The notes beneath the pieces are model-generated. The model saw nothing but the letters and a program-made list of their open reading frames with translations. It searched no databases and was not told the DNA's origin. From positions 1 to 36,692 of the forward strand of contig CAYJOD010000066.1 in assembly GCA_964371655.1 (NCBI GenBank): a stretch of DNA of 36,692 nucleotides, written 5' to 3'. Origin of the DNA: CAZGSN01 sp964371655. Lineage in GTDB: Bacteria > Desulfobacterota > Binatia > HRBIN30. Below are positions 16,000-25,520 of this stretch, in pieces. The translations under genes were made by a program, and so were the position numbers. Position 1 is the first letter of the stretch, and each line of letters begins with the position of its first letter.

Positions 16000-16056
16000 T
16001 GCACAGCGTCCGCTGTGCACGTGTGAGGCGCTTTGCCTACGGGTGAAGCGCCTCAC
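16000..16056. terminator. Two strong hairpins between convergent genes
   Basis: The perfect stem TGCACAGCG-TC-CGCTGTGCA (16000-16019) is followed by a second perfect stem, GTGAGGCGCTT (16023-16033) with AAGCGCCTCAC (16046-16056). They fill the gap between the small protein gene and coaE and probably stop transcription from both sides. Confidence 0.6.
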
Positions 16057-16078
16057 GCCGTCTCGATCGCCATCGCGT

Positions 16079-16684
16079 TCAGCGCTCGGCGGCAGCAAGT
16101 TGTTGCCAGGCTGCGTCGACCCGGCCACGGAGCGCATCAATGGATCCGGTGTTCTCGATCACGACGTGAGCGTGGCGACGGCGCTCGGCATCCTGCAGCT
16201 GCGCGGCGACGCGGCGGCGGACGTCCTCGGCATCCAACCCGCGCTGCGAGCTCAGCCGTTCGACCACCGATTCGGGTGTTGCCGACACGAGCCAAACCTC
16301 GTCCACGAGCGGCAGCCAACCAGCTTCGACGAGGATCGCCGCCTCGACCACGATCGGTCGCGCCAAGCCTTGCGCACGCAACGCCGTGATGCGGCGCTTG
16401 ATCTCGTCGAAGATGAGCGGATGGACAATGGCGTTGAGTCGCTTCAGTTGGGTGGGATCGGAAAAGACGATCGCCCCGAGCCGCTTGCGATCAATGGTAC
16501 CGTCCGCCGCGACGATCTCGGGGCCAAACGCCGCGATCAGCGCACCACAGCCGGAGGTGCCGGGCAAGTAGACCTCGTGACCGACGGAGTCGGCGTGGAT
16601 GACGTGAGCGCCGAGCTCTTCGAGAAGCTTGGCGACGGTGGTCTTACCGCTGCCGATGCCGCCCGTGAGGCCGATGGTCCGCAT
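16079..16684 (-). CDS. coaE: Dephospho-CoA kinase
   Basis: This 201-residue enzyme phosphorylates the ribose 3'-hydroxyl of dephospho-CoA with ATP, the last step of coenzyme A synthesis in the cytoplasm. The N-terminus MRTIGLTGGIGSGKTT carries the P-loop (GGIGSGKT). The family motifs HADSVGHEVY, RLGAIVFSDP, LNAIVHPLI and VVEAAILVEAGW follow, then the lid region VVERLSSQRGLDAEDVRRRV. ATG 16684 is chosen because it is the usual start just before the P-loop; the upstream extension overlaps the neighbouring gene. It lies 47 bases after the small paralogous gene on the same strand and may be expressed with it. Confidence 0.95.
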   Translation of the reverse strand: MRTIGLTGGIGSGKTTVAKLLEELGAHVIHADSVGHEVYLPGTSGCGALIAAFGPEIVAADGTIDRKRLGAIVFSDPTQLKRLNAIVHPLIFDEIKRRITALRAQGLARPIVVEAAILVEAGWLPLVDEVWLVSATPESVVERLSSQRGLDAEDVRRRVAAQLQDAERRRHAHVVIENTGSIDALRGRVDAAWQQLAAAER

Positions 16685-16731
16685 GTTGGTGCCGGGTCGC
16701 TTACAGCCGCGGGCCGGCCGCCTTGGAGTGT

Positions 16732-17163
16732 TCAGGAAACGGCAACGACGGGGGACTCGGGCGTCGTCGCATCTTCCAGGCAATGGCGCGCCAGTGCGTC
16801 CACCAGCAGCAGCGGAGATTGCGCCGTGGCTCGGTCACCGAGCTGGAGCTGTTGCTGGCGCCACTGCTGAACGCCGCGGCGCAGGTAATCGGGATTGATC
16901 TCGAGGATGTCGCAGATGTTCTCGAACGAGAAATACCAGTGACGATCGTCGCTCGATATCCAGCCGTTGGCATCCGCAAACAGCTGTCGTCCGGGGCCGT
17001 CCTTGACGAACGCGTATTTCTGGTAGCAATCAAGAGCGTCTTGAAGCACGGCCAGCATCAGCCGTTTTTCACCGCGAACCGATGAGCCGCCACGGAAGGC
17101 GGAATAGAACTGAGCCGGCAATAACGCATCGGGCTCAAACAAGCCAAACGACCGGTCGGTCAT
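16732..17163 (-). CDS. Small conserved-looking protein of unknown function
   Basis: This 143-residue protein starts at ATG 17163 with GAGGGGG about 5 bases upstream. It has no signal or membrane segment. The centre contains RGEKRLMLAVLQDALDCYQK, then GWISSDDRHWYFSFENICDI and INPDYLRRGVQQW, which look like a helix, a strand and a helix-turn-helix-like pair. The same core recurs in the smaller protein at 15704-15991. The C-terminal part (LGDRATAQSPLLLVDALARH) is unique to this copy. I cannot name the family; from memory similar small proteins are frequent in deltaproteobacterial genomes, but I cannot verify this. It lies between an HU-type gene and coaE, after a strong terminator. Confidence 0.65.
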   Translation of the reverse strand: MTDRSFGLFEPDALLPAQFYSAFRGGSSVRGEKRLMLAVLQDALDCYQKYAFVKDGPGRQLFADANGWISSDDRHWYFSFENICDILEINPDYLRRGVQQWRQQQLQLGDRATAQSPLLLVDALARHCLEDATTPESPVVAVS

Positions 17164-17230
17164 AAGCACCCCCTCATCCTCCCACTTCGCCCAGCGCCAC
17201 AGACTTACGACTGAACACAGTAACGGTCGA

Positions 17231-17246
17231 CCCGAATCGATTCGGG
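17231..17246. promoter_or_regulatory. Perfect 16-base palindrome upstream of the 16732-17163 gene
   Basis: CCCGAATCGATTCGGG is a perfect dyad in the leader between the HU terminator and the small gene start, 68 bases before ATG 17163. It could be an operator for a dimeric regulator or part of a structured leader. No promoter boxes can be assigned with confidence. Confidence 0.4.
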
Positions 17247-17256
17247 CTGCGACTTG

Positions 17257-17299
17257 AAAAAAGGGGCTTGCGGGTCGGGCCGAGAGCCAGACTCGCAAG
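17257..17299 (-). terminator. Intrinsic terminator of the HU-type gene
   Basis: On the minus strand CTTGCGAGTC pairs with GACCCGCAAG (one mismatch) and is followed by CCCC and then six T. This is a typical Rho-independent structure placed 28 bases after the stop at 17327. Confidence 0.75.
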
Positions 17300-17326
17300 G
17301 CTTGGTCGAACTCAAATCGAAGGGGT

Positions 17327-17611
17327 TTACTTCTTGCCGCCGAGGACGGCTTCTTTGAAGGTCTTGGCGACAGAGAACCGTACCTTCTTGCGCGCCGGAA
17401 TCTTGATGGGCTCGCCCGTCTGAGGGTTGCGACCCATGCGCGCCTTGGTTTGGACTTTGCGGAAGGTGCCGAGGCCGGGGATCTTGACCGGATCACCTTT
17501 ACGCACAGAGCTGACGGTGGCGTCGACCAGTTGTTCCAGCACAACGGCTGCCTGTTTCTTGCTGACTCCTGAACTATCAGCCAGCTTTTGCACGAGTTGT
17601 GATTTCGTCAT
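17327..17611 (-). CDS. HU/IHF-family DNA-binding protein
   Basis: This 94-residue basic protein is of the HU/IHF nucleoid-protein family. MTKSQLVQKLADSSGVSKKQ and VVLEQLVDATVSSVRKGD form the helical dimerisation part. IPGLGTFRKV leads into the DNA-binding arm with the conserved RMGRNPQTGEPIKIPARKKV, and FSVAKTFKEAVLG closes the domain. It bends and compacts DNA and may assist recombination or transcription. Length and motif order are normal for the family. ATG 17611 has a strong GGGAGGTAGGG upstream. An intrinsic terminator follows, so it is probably a single-gene unit. Confidence 0.95.
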   Translation of the reverse strand: MTKSQLVQKLADSSGVSKKQAAVVLEQLVDATVSSVRKGDPVKIPGLGTFRKVQTKARMGRNPQTGEPIKIPARKKVRFSVAKTFKEAVLGGKK

Positions 17612-17690
17612 CGCCCTACCTCCCCGCGAGATTTTGTTGTGCGTCCAATTCGGTTACCAGCGCTCAGGCGCCAGGCCGGCATTGCGCGCC

Positions 17691-17720
17691 TATGTGCCTC
17701 GATATGGGCGGCGCTGTCAA
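17691..17720 (-). promoter_or_regulatory. Weak candidate promoter for the HU-type gene
   Basis: On the minus strand a perfect TTGACA (17720-17715) lies 18 bases before a poor -10 candidate, CACATA (17696-17691). The position, about 80 bases upstream of the HU start, is plausible. Confidence 0.25.
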
Positions 17721-17820
17721 GTCTGCGGCAATGTTTTTCACCGCGTTTCTTCTCGAATTTAAGTGCCCGCAACCACGGCACCCGAGCGGCGTTCAAGGAG
17801 GTAGAGATGGAGGAATTGCC

Positions 17821-18168
17821 ATGAAACGATTCATTGCAGCGGCCGTCCTCAGTTCGCTGTTATTGGTGCCCGGGGCGGCATTCGCCCACGGTGGCTACCA
17901 CCGTGGAGGCGCGGTGGCGTGGGGAGTTCTGGGCGGTATTGTGGGCGGCGTCGTTCTCGACCGGATGTTGTACCCAGGGCCTGCTTACGTTGCACCTCCA
18001 GTGGTCGTAGCCCCGCCAATGTACGCGCCGTATCCGTACTACTCGTCCGGCCCGTATTACTCCGGACCTTACGGCGGTGTGTACGTGCGGGGCGGGTACG
18101 GTTACTCCCGCGGCGTCCGTCCGCGTGGGTATGGAGGGTACTGGCGCCGCGGCGGCTGGCGCTATTGA
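17821..18168 (+). CDS. Small Gly/Tyr/Pro-rich secreted protein
   Basis: This 115-residue protein has a clear signal peptide (MKRFIAAAVLSSLLLVPGAAFA, cleavage before HGGY). A glycine-zipper-like hydrophobic segment, WGVLGGIVGGVVLDRM, follows and could insert in a membrane. The remainder is a low-complexity Pro/Tyr/Gly region (MYAPYPYYSSGPYYSG) with a basic Arg/Trp/Tyr tail. Proteins of this composition are common in the envelope of proteobacteria, and their function is generally unknown. ATG 17821 is preferred over upstream in-frame ATGs because GAGGAA lies about 6 bases before it and the signal peptide begins there. Confidence 0.75.
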   Translation: MKRFIAAAVLSSLLLVPGAAFAHGGYHRGGAVAWGVLGGIVGGVVLDRMLYPGPAYVAPPVVVAPPMYAPYPYYSSGPYYSGPYGGVYVRGGYGYSRGVRPRGYGGYWRRGGWRY

Positions 18169-18293
18169 GCCCGCCACCCGACTCGGGCTTCCGGCTTCAA
18201 GAGGAGATTCCGGTTCCGAGACTCAAGCCTGAGGTTCGCGGCGTGACGTGTGGGCACGAACTTCGGCGGAGCGGTGCGAGGCGCGGCCCAGGC

Positions 18294-19610
<1,317 letters not shown>

Positions 19611-20331
19611 AAGTGGGCGTCCCTAGACGTCTCCATCCGCGTTGGCAACAACCACGGAGCTGCGACGGCGAAACTGCACTGGCTTGCAAAAGGGGCGGTG
19701 GGTGGTCAGCACCGAGACGCGCTCCGGGTGCTGGTCGACGGTCGAGCCTTAAGCCCAATGCCGGTCGGTTAAGGCGGTCGACCCCGCCCCGAAGGGGCTT
19801 CAACCCAATAGCCCGGGGCATCGCCCCCGGGCTATTGGAATGTCTGAGTCACAAGCCCTGAAAGGGCGAGACTCGTATCGTGACCGAGCGAATCTCGCCC
19901 TCTCAGGGCTTCTATCGGTTCACAACGGTATTCCTTTTGAACTCTTGCCCCTTCGGGGCGAACACTTCTTAACCGACCGGCATTGGCCTTAAGCCGAGGT
20001 ATTGCATGCAGGATGGCTGCAGCACTCGTGGTATGCAGCGCAATTGCGCGGCTCTGGAAGGGCCGCGTTGCTTGTCGCGCGCGCGCAGAAATTGGTCGAC
20101 AAGGTCTCGTGTCATGCTAAAGACACCATCGATCGCGATTGACTTCTGGCACGTGCGCTGGCACGGTCGAAACGTCGTGGCTGTATTTTGTGGTGGGTGG
20201 TCTGGTGGAGTTCCTGGGATGGCAATCGGGGGGTGTGTCGTATGAGGAATGATGCCAAGGGAGCGGTTGGCTTCGAAAGGCCCGATAACCCCCCGACAGT
20301 TGTCGTCGACTTGGAGCTTGAGGAGACAAAC
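19611..20331. other. 720-base non-coding gap
   Basis: No convincing gene is seen. 19749-19992 holds a nested-palindrome element described separately. 19993-20331 is the leader of the propeller/cohesin gene. A TTGACT at about 20140 and a TGGCAC motif nearby do not make a convincing promoter. The leader ends in GAGGAG, 6 bases before ATG 20332. Confidence 0.5.
19749..19992. mobile_element. 244-bp MITE-like element with terminal inverted repeats
   Basis: Arms of 25 bases at 19749-19773 and 19968-19992 match in inverted orientation with one mismatch; both contain AATGCCGGTCGGTTAAG or its complement. Inside are further hairpins: CCCCGAAGGGG near the left end and CCCCTTCGGGG near the right end, AATAGCCCGGGG with CCCCGGGCTATT in the centre (about 19805-19836), and AGCCCTGAAAGGGCGAGA with its near complement (about 19853-19910). 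No transposase is encoded. The structure fits a non-autonomous mobile or REP-like element. The outer TTAA next to each arm could be part of a target site. Confidence 0.7.
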
Positions 20332-22854
20332 ATGCGTGTGAAGCACAGTGGACGTTCACGCATTCGACGTGGAAACTGGGTCGGTGTTGGGAAGACATGT
20401 CAAGCTGCTGGGCTTGCCTTGGTCCTGCTCCTACCGTCGACGGTGCCGGCCGCCGAGTTGGTGAGTCTCGGGGCTCTCGGGAATGCCAACGGCGCAAGCG
20501 GTGGGGTAGCCCTGAGCGCTGACGCCAATGTCGTCGGCTTCTATTCCGACGCGACCAATCTTGTGATCGGGGACACGAATCAAGTTCGCGATGCGTTTGT
20601 GCGCGACCGCGCTGCGGGTCGCGTGGAACGCGTGAGCGTGAGCACGGCAGGGATTCAGGGGAACAAGGCCTCGCAAGCGGCCGGTGGGGCTCCGGCTCTC
20701 AGCACCGACGGGCAGGTGGTCGCCTTCTACTCCGATGCGACCAATTTGGTGGACGATGACACCAATGGCCAGGTCGATGTGTTCGTGCGCGTGCGCTCAT
20801 CGAGTACCACCGAACGCATCAGTGTCGGCGCCGCTGGCGCGCAAGCCAATGGTGCCAGCGTGGACCCGAGCATTAGCGCCGACGGCCGCTTTGTTGCTTT
20901 CCAATCTCAGGCGACGAACCTTGTCGATGGTGACACGAACGGGGCGACTGACGTCTTCGTCCGCGATCGCCAGTCCGGAACCACGGAGCGCGTGTGTGGT
21001 GCGATTCAGGGAAACGGTGCGAGTTTCTCGCCGGCGATCAGCGCCGACGGCAATATCGTCGCCTTCATGTCGGCGGCGTCGAATTTGGTGGCTGCTGACA
21101 GCAACGGCCAGCTAGACATCTTCATCTGCAATCGGAGCTCCGGGGTGATTTCGCGGGTCAGCGTCGCGACCGATGGGACCCAAGGCAATGGCGGTAGCAT
21201 CCTGCCGGCGATCAGCGCCGACGGCCTTGTAGTCGCCTTCAAGTCTCTCGCCGATAATCTTGTCGCTGGCGATCGCAACAACGTCGTCGACGTCTTCGCC
21301 CACGACACCACGTCTGGGACCACCGAGCGTATCAGTGCGAACAACTTGGGCGGAGATGCCAACGACTTCTCTTTCCCGCCGAGCGTCAGCCACAATGGAC
21401 GCTACATCGCCTTCGGATCGTTTGGGACGAATATCGTTCCTCCCGACACCAACAATTCGGCCGATGTTTTCGTCCGCGATCGCGTAAACGGTGTCTCCAT
21501 CCTGGTGGATGTGAACAGTCAGGGTGAGCAGGCCAATGGTGGCACGCCCGACGCACCTCCGGCGATCAGCGACGATGGCACAATCGTGGCGTTTGTATCG
21601 TTCGCCTCGAACCTGGATTTCACTGATAGGAATGGCCAACCCGACGTGTTCACGGCGCCCAACCCCTTTTTCGGGCCAGGCAGCTGTCCCGACGGGACGT
21701 GTCCGTCCGGTGAGCTTTGCGTCGGAGGATTCTGCGCCACGCCTACGCCCACGCAGCAACCTACCAAGACCCCGACGGTAACCAAGACGCCTACACCCGC
21801 GAATACGGCGACGCCCACGCCAACGTTCCGGCCGTGCATGGATGACAGCGATTGTCAGCTTGACGAGCACTGTCGAGCCGGGTTCTGCAAGAAGGAACGG
21901 CCGTGCGATGACACCAACCCCGTCATCGATCGCAACGCCTGCTACGACCGTGAAGCGTGCGTGAACAACACGTGTGAGTGCGGCGGGGACTGCAACGTGG
22001 ACGGTGTCGTGTTGGTGGACGAGATCGCGCGTGCTCTTCTCGTGCTCGGTGGCTCGCGGCCGCTTTCGCAATGCCTTGCCGCCGACCTGAACGCGGACGG
22101 ATTCGTCATGGGTAACGAGATTACCTTGGCGGTGTTGAACCAGAGCAAAGGCTGTGCGCAGGAAGGACGGCCGCTTCTCTTCGCGCACGATCGTGGTGGG
22201 CTGGTGACGCTGGGCATCAGCGCGACGAAGTCGGACGACGGGCAGCAAGCGACGGTCGCCGTTGACATGTCGGGTGGCGGTGGTGAGGTCGCCACGGCTC
22301 AGCTCGACATACTTTTCGACCCGGCCGTGCTCGATCTCGGTGACACCCGTGTGAGCTGCCGCAAGGATGCCCGGTTGGTCAACCAAGTTCTCTCCGCAAC
22401 GCTGCCGAGCACACCCGAAGCTCCAGCTGGCTTGCAGCGTCTGCGGCTATTCGTCGGCGATATCTCTGATCCGATCGCAACCTTCGCGGATGGTCGTATC
22501 GTGACCTGCACCTTCCAAATACGCGGTGGAAACGCCGCCGGCGAAGCCACGCTCGGTGCCGATGGTCTGAACGTTGGGGACGCGCACGGGGATGTTTTCG
22601 GCTCACAAGTCGTAGGGGCTTCGATTGCCGTGCCGACCCCGGCGATCCAGCCGACGCCGAGGACGCCGTGCGCTGGGGACTGCGATGGCAGCGGCGACGT
22701 GACTGGTAATGAGATCACCATCGCGGTGAGAATTCTGGCTGGTCAGGCTGAATTGTCGGAGTGTGTGAATGCGGATGCGGACGGGGATGGCGAGGTCTAC
22801 GTCACCGACGTTACGCGAGCGGTGTTGAGCTTGGGCCGTGGCTGTCCGCGGTAG
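20332..22854 (+). CDS. Secreted propeller protein with dockerin-like, cohesin-like and dockerin-like modules
   Basis: This 840-residue protein starts at ATG 20332 with GAGGAG 6 bases upstream, followed by a long signal peptide (AAGLALVLLLPSTVPAAE). Residues about 40-440 are repeats of about 60 residues, with PAISADGRFVAFQSQATNLV and DTNGATDVFVRDR-type blocks, forming a TolB/PD40-like propeller. A Cys-rich segment and Thr-Pro linker (about 447-500) follow, then another Cys-rich segment. A dockerin-like pair lies at about 548-611 (CNVDGVVLVDEI and LNADGFVMGNEI). A cohesin-like domain spans about 623-765 (VTLGISATKSDDG, AQLDILFDPAVLDLG, VTCTFQIRGG). A second dockerin-like pair closes the protein at about 780-840 (CDGSGDVTGNEI and ADGDGEVYVTDV). 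It could both bind and be bound in a calcium-dependent extracellular assembly. Confidence 0.85.
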   Translation: MRVKHSGRSRIRRGNWVGVGKTCQAAGLALVLLLPSTVPAAELVSLGALGNANGASGGVALSADANVVGFYSDATNLVIGDTNQVRDAFVRDRAAGRVERVSVSTAGIQGNKASQAAGGAPALSTDGQVVAFYSDATNLVDDDTNGQVDVFVRVRSSSTTERISVGAAGAQANGASVDPSISADGRFVAFQSQATNLVDGDTNGATDVFVRDRQSGTTERVCGAIQGNGASFSPAISADGNIVAFMSAASNLVAADSNGQLDIFICNRSSGVISRVSVATDGTQGNGGSILPAISADGLVVAFKSLADNLVAGDRNNVVDVFAHDTTSGTTERISANNLGGDANDFSFPPSVSHNGRYIAFGSFGTNIVPPDTNNSADVFVRDRVNGVSILVDVNSQGEQANGGTPDAPPAISDDGTIVAFVSFASNLDFTDRNGQPDVFTAPNPFFGPGSCPDGTCPSGELCVGGFCATPTPTQQPTKTPTVTKTPTPANTATPTPTFRPCMDDSDCQLDEHCRAGFCKKERPCDDTNPVIDRNACYDREACVNNTCECGGDCNVDGVVLVDEIARALLVLGGSRPLSQCLAADLNADGFVMGNEITLAVLNQSKGCAQEGRPLLFAHDRGGLVTLGISATKSDDGQQATVAVDMSGGGGEVATAQLDILFDPAVLDLGDTRVSCRKDARLVNQVLSATLPSTPEAPAGLQRLRLFVGDISDPIATFADGRIVTCTFQIRGGNAAGEATLGADGLNVGDAHGDVFGSQVVGASIAVPTPAIQPTPRTPCAGDCDGSGDVTGNEITIAVRILAGQAELSECVNADADGDGEVYVTDVTRAVLSLGRGCPR

Positions 22855-22888
22855 GTCGAGCGTGGCGCGTGCCGGGAAGAGGCAGACT

Positions 22889-24022
22889 ATGAGCAAGAAA
22901 CGAATCGGTGTGAGTAATCTGTTGCGACACAGCGTGGAAAGCTCGGCGATCGCTTTGACAATGGCTGCGGCGTTGATGGCGGCCAGTCCGGCGGCAGCTG
23001 CGGTTGTGGTGGGGGTGTCGACCAGCGACGCCCTGCCGGGCGGGACGTTGACCCTGCAAATGCGCGTAGACCGGGCTGCGGGTGACCCGGCGATTGCGGG
23101 TGTGCAAGCCGACTTGATTCTCAGCGCGGCCCAGCTCCAGCTCGTGGGCGCGTGCTCTTCCGATCACTCGGTATGCGAGAACGGAACGAATTGCCCCGAC
23201 CAAGGTGCGTGCGTCCCGTCGTGTCAAGAAGACGCGCGCTTGACGCAGCACTCCCTGGCCGCGACCTTTCCGGATTTCCAAAACGTGCCAACCGGTTCCC
23301 GGCGGTTACGTTTGCCGGTGAACCCCGACTTGTTTCCTCTCCCGACGATGGAGGATGGGCTTCTCGTGACCTGTACGTTTGCGGTGCTTCCAGGGGCAGC
23401 ACTCGGGCCGATCGCGTTGACTGCCGACCTGAGCCGTCTTGCTGTGACCGATGACAGCGCGGCTTCGGTTGCGTCGACCCTGGACCTTCGCGCGGGTTCG
23501 ATTGTCTCCGTGCTTTCGACCGTGACGCCGACGCCCACTGAGACGCCAAGCGCGGTGACGGCCACCGCCACGATCGGCACGCCTACCGAGAGCGCCGCGA
23601 CGGAGACGCCGACGGCAGGAGAGCCTACGGTTACGGCGACGGCGGCGACCCCGACGACGACACCGCCATCGGAAGCCACGACCACACCGACGGTTACCGA
23701 AACGGTTGTGACCGTGCCGACGGCAACGCTCACGACGATCCCGGCGACGCCCACGAACACCGCAGTCGTGCCGACCTCGACGCCGATAGAGCCGACGCGG
23801 ACTGCCACGGTCGGATCGACGGCGACACGCACCGCTACGGTGGCCGCGACGACCGCTCCGCCTACAGCGACGGCCACCGGTGCCGGTCAGGGTGGTTCGG
23901 CTGACGATGGCGGTGGTTGCGCGATGACGCCGCAAGACGCGTACGGGTCGGGCCTCGGCGCCTGGATGCTTGGCTTGCCGATGCTGCTGCTCTCGTTGCG
24001 GCGTCGCAACCGCTGCAGGTAG
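22889..24022 (+). CDS. Surface-anchored cohesin-like protein with MYXO-CTERM-like tail
   Basis: This 377-residue protein starts at ATG 22889 with GGGAAGAGG upstream and has a signal peptide ending in ASPAAAA. Residues about 39-209 form a cohesin-like domain homologous to the one in the preceding gene. Both have a CxxDARL segment, a LRL strand and VTCTF, here in CQEDARLTQHSLAATF and GLLVTCTFAVLPGAALG. This copy has an extra Cys-rich insertion (CENGTNCPDQGACVPSC). A Thr-Pro linker (about 210-335) leads to GGGC (Cys344), a hydrophobic stretch LGAWMLGLPMLLLSL and a basic RRRNR end. That tail resembles the MYXO-CTERM-type sorting signals processed in related bacteria, so the protein may anchor the cohesin module at the cell surface. 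It lies 34 bases after the upstream gene. Confidence 0.8.
   Translation: MSKKRIGVSNLLRHSVESSAIALTMAAALMAASPAAAAVVVGVSTSDALPGGTLTLQMRVDRAAGDPAIAGVQADLILSAAQLQLVGACSSDHSVCENGTNCPDQGACVPSCQEDARLTQHSLAATFPDFQNVPTGSRRLRLPVNPDLFPLPTMEDGLLVTCTFAVLPGAALGPIALTADLSRLAVTDDSAASVASTLDLRAGSIVSVLSTVTPTPTETPSAVTATATIGTPTESAATETPTAGEPTVTATAATPTTTPPSEATTTPTVTETVVTVPTATLTTIPATPTNTAVVPTSTPIEPTRTATVGSTATRTATVAATTAPPTATATGAGQGGSADDGGGCAMTPQDAYGSGLGAWMLGLPMLLLSLRRRNRCR
23517..23885 (+). repeat. Low-complexity Thr-Pro-coding repeat
   Basis: This stretch encodes the linker of the anchored cohesin-like protein, with many ACGCCGACG and ACGGCGACG variants. Similar DNA is found at 12480-12835 and 36597-36692. Confidence 0.7.
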
Positions 24023-24041
24023 GTTGCTTTCTCTCCGCCAG

Positions 24042-24086
24042 ACAGGAATCAGGGGCGCATCCCGATCGGGGGGCGCCCCTGCCTGT
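24042..24086 (+). terminator. Hairpin after the cohesin gene
   Basis: CAGGGGCGC (24050-24058) pairs with GCGCCCCTG (24073-24081), extended by ACAGG and CCTGT on the outside. Only a few T follow (TTATTG), so termination is likely but perhaps incomplete. Confidence 0.5.
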
Positions 24087-24171
24087 TATTGAAGGTTCGT
24101 GACGGATGGTGTGCGGGCGAGTTATGGTCTTCGTGTTAGAGCGCAGCGATCTTGCTGCCTAGGATTCGTTT

Positions 24172-25506
24172 GTGGAGCATTTGATAGCAAGATTCCAGGC
24201 GCACGACGCCACGGTTGGCGTGATCGGCCTCGGCTACGTCGGATTGCCGCTCGCGGCAACCTTTGCCGAGGGCGGCTTCCGTGTCATAGGCTTTGATCTC
24301 GACGAAGAAAAAGTCGCCACGTTGCGCGCGGGCCGCAGTTATATCCACCACATCCCGGCACAACGTTTGACCCCCCTGCTGGGCTCTGATCAGTCAGCAT
24401 CACGCGCCGGAATCTTTCATCCGACGACGGATTACGAATTGCTCGCAGAGTGTGACGCGATCCTGATTTGCGTTCCGACGCCGCTCACCGAGAACCGCGA
24501 GCCCGACCTGTCCTTTGTTGTCGCCACCGCCCGCACGATCGCGGAGTATCTGCGCCGCGGCCAAGTCGTGGTTCTAGAGAGCACGACTTACCCGGGGACG
24601 ACCGATGAGGTTGTCCGCGAGATTCTCGAGCAGGGCGGATTGCGAGCTGGGGCGGACTTTCATCTGGCGTTCTCGCCTGAACGAGAAGATCCAAACAATC
24701 CGAATTTTTCGACGAAGACGATCCCGAAGCTAGTCGGCGGCGTGACGCCGGAGTGTGGCAGGGTGGCGGCCGCCTTGTACGCGGCGATTCTGGAGAAGAT
24801 CGTGCCGGTGTCGTCGGCGCGGGTCGCTGAGGCGGCAAAGCTTCTCGAGAACATCTACCGGAGCGTGAACATTGCATTGGTAAATGAGCTCAAGGTTCTC
24901 TTTGACCGAATGGGGCTCAACGTTTGGGAGGTCATCGACGCCGCGGCAACCAAACCGTTCGGTTTTACGGCGTTCTACCCTGGTCCTGGCCTCGGCGGCC
25001 ACTGTATTCCGATCGATCCCTTCTACCTGACCTGGAAGGCGCGGCAGTATGAGCTGACCACTCGTTTTATCGAATTGGCGGGCGAAGTGAACCGGTCAAT
25101 GCCGGAGTTCGTTGTGTCGAAGGTGGGCGCTGCACTCAACGCGCGGCAGCGTAGCGTCAACGGGGCGAGGGTTCTCGTCGTGGGGGTCGCTTACAAGAAG
25201 AACCTCGACGACACACGAGAATCGCCAGCGCTGAAAATCATGGATCTGTTGCTCCACCAGGGTGCGAAGGTTGTCTATCACGACCCTTACGTGCCGGTCC
25301 TTCGCCCCTCTCGGCATTACGATTTCAATCTCAGCTCGGTTTCGTTGACGTCTGACGAGCTCGATCGTGCCGATGTGGTGGTGATTACCACGGACCATGA
25401 CTGCGTGGACTATGAGGCAATCGTCGAGTCGAGTCGCCTCATCGTTGACGCCAGAAATGCCACCCGCTCTGTGCGAAATGACAGGCACAAGATCGTCTTG
25501 GCGTAA
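24172..25506 (+). CDS. UDP-N-acetylhexosamine 6-dehydrogenase-like nucleotide-sugar dehydrogenase
   Basis: This 444-residue NAD-dependent enzyme oxidises a UDP-sugar at C6 to a uronic acid for capsule, O-antigen or exopolysaccharide synthesis. VGVIGLGYVGLPLA is the Rossmann motif, Lys223 lies in AEAAKLLENIYRSVNIA, and the catalytic Cys278 is in GLGGHCIPIDPFYL. SPEREDPNNPNFSTKTIPK favours the WbpA/UDP-GlcNAc (or UDP-ManNAcA-forming) branch over UDP-glucose dehydrogenase. The C-terminal half has LVVGVAYKKNLDDTRESPAL and VVYHDPY, typical of the third domain. The start is GTG 24172 with AGGA about 7 bases before it. It sits between secreted surface proteins, which suggests a role in surface polysaccharide or in glycosylation of those proteins (inference). 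Confidence 0.9.
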   Translation: MEHLIARFQAHDATVGVIGLGYVGLPLAATFAEGGFRVIGFDLDEEKVATLRAGRSYIHHIPAQRLTPLLGSDQSASRAGIFHPTTDYELLAECDAILICVPTPLTENREPDLSFVVATARTIAEYLRRGQVVVLESTTYPGTTDEVVREILEQGGLRAGADFHLAFSPEREDPNNPNFSTKTIPKLVGGVTPECGRVAAALYAAILEKIVPVSSARVAEAAKLLENIYRSVNIALVNELKVLFDRMGLNVWEVIDAAATKPFGFTAFYPGPGLGGHCIPIDPFYLTWKARQYELTTRFIELAGEVNRSMPEFVVSKVGAALNARQRSVNGARVLVVGVAYKKNLDDTRESPALKIMDLLLHQGAKVVYHDPYVPVLRPSRHYDFNLSSVSLTSDELDRADVVVITTDHDCVDYEAIVESSRLIVDARNATRSVRNDRHKIVLA

Positions 25507-25520
25507 CCACGGGACACTTT

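Noticed and set aside
20130..20175. Sigma-54-like TGGCAC...TGGC upstream of the propeller/cohesin gene
   Set aside because: The GC element is shifted by one base from the required spacing and no activator site is evident.
21112..22386. A 424-residue reading frame on the minus strand
   Set aside because: It is antisense to the propeller/cohesin gene and has a composition typical of a shadow frame.
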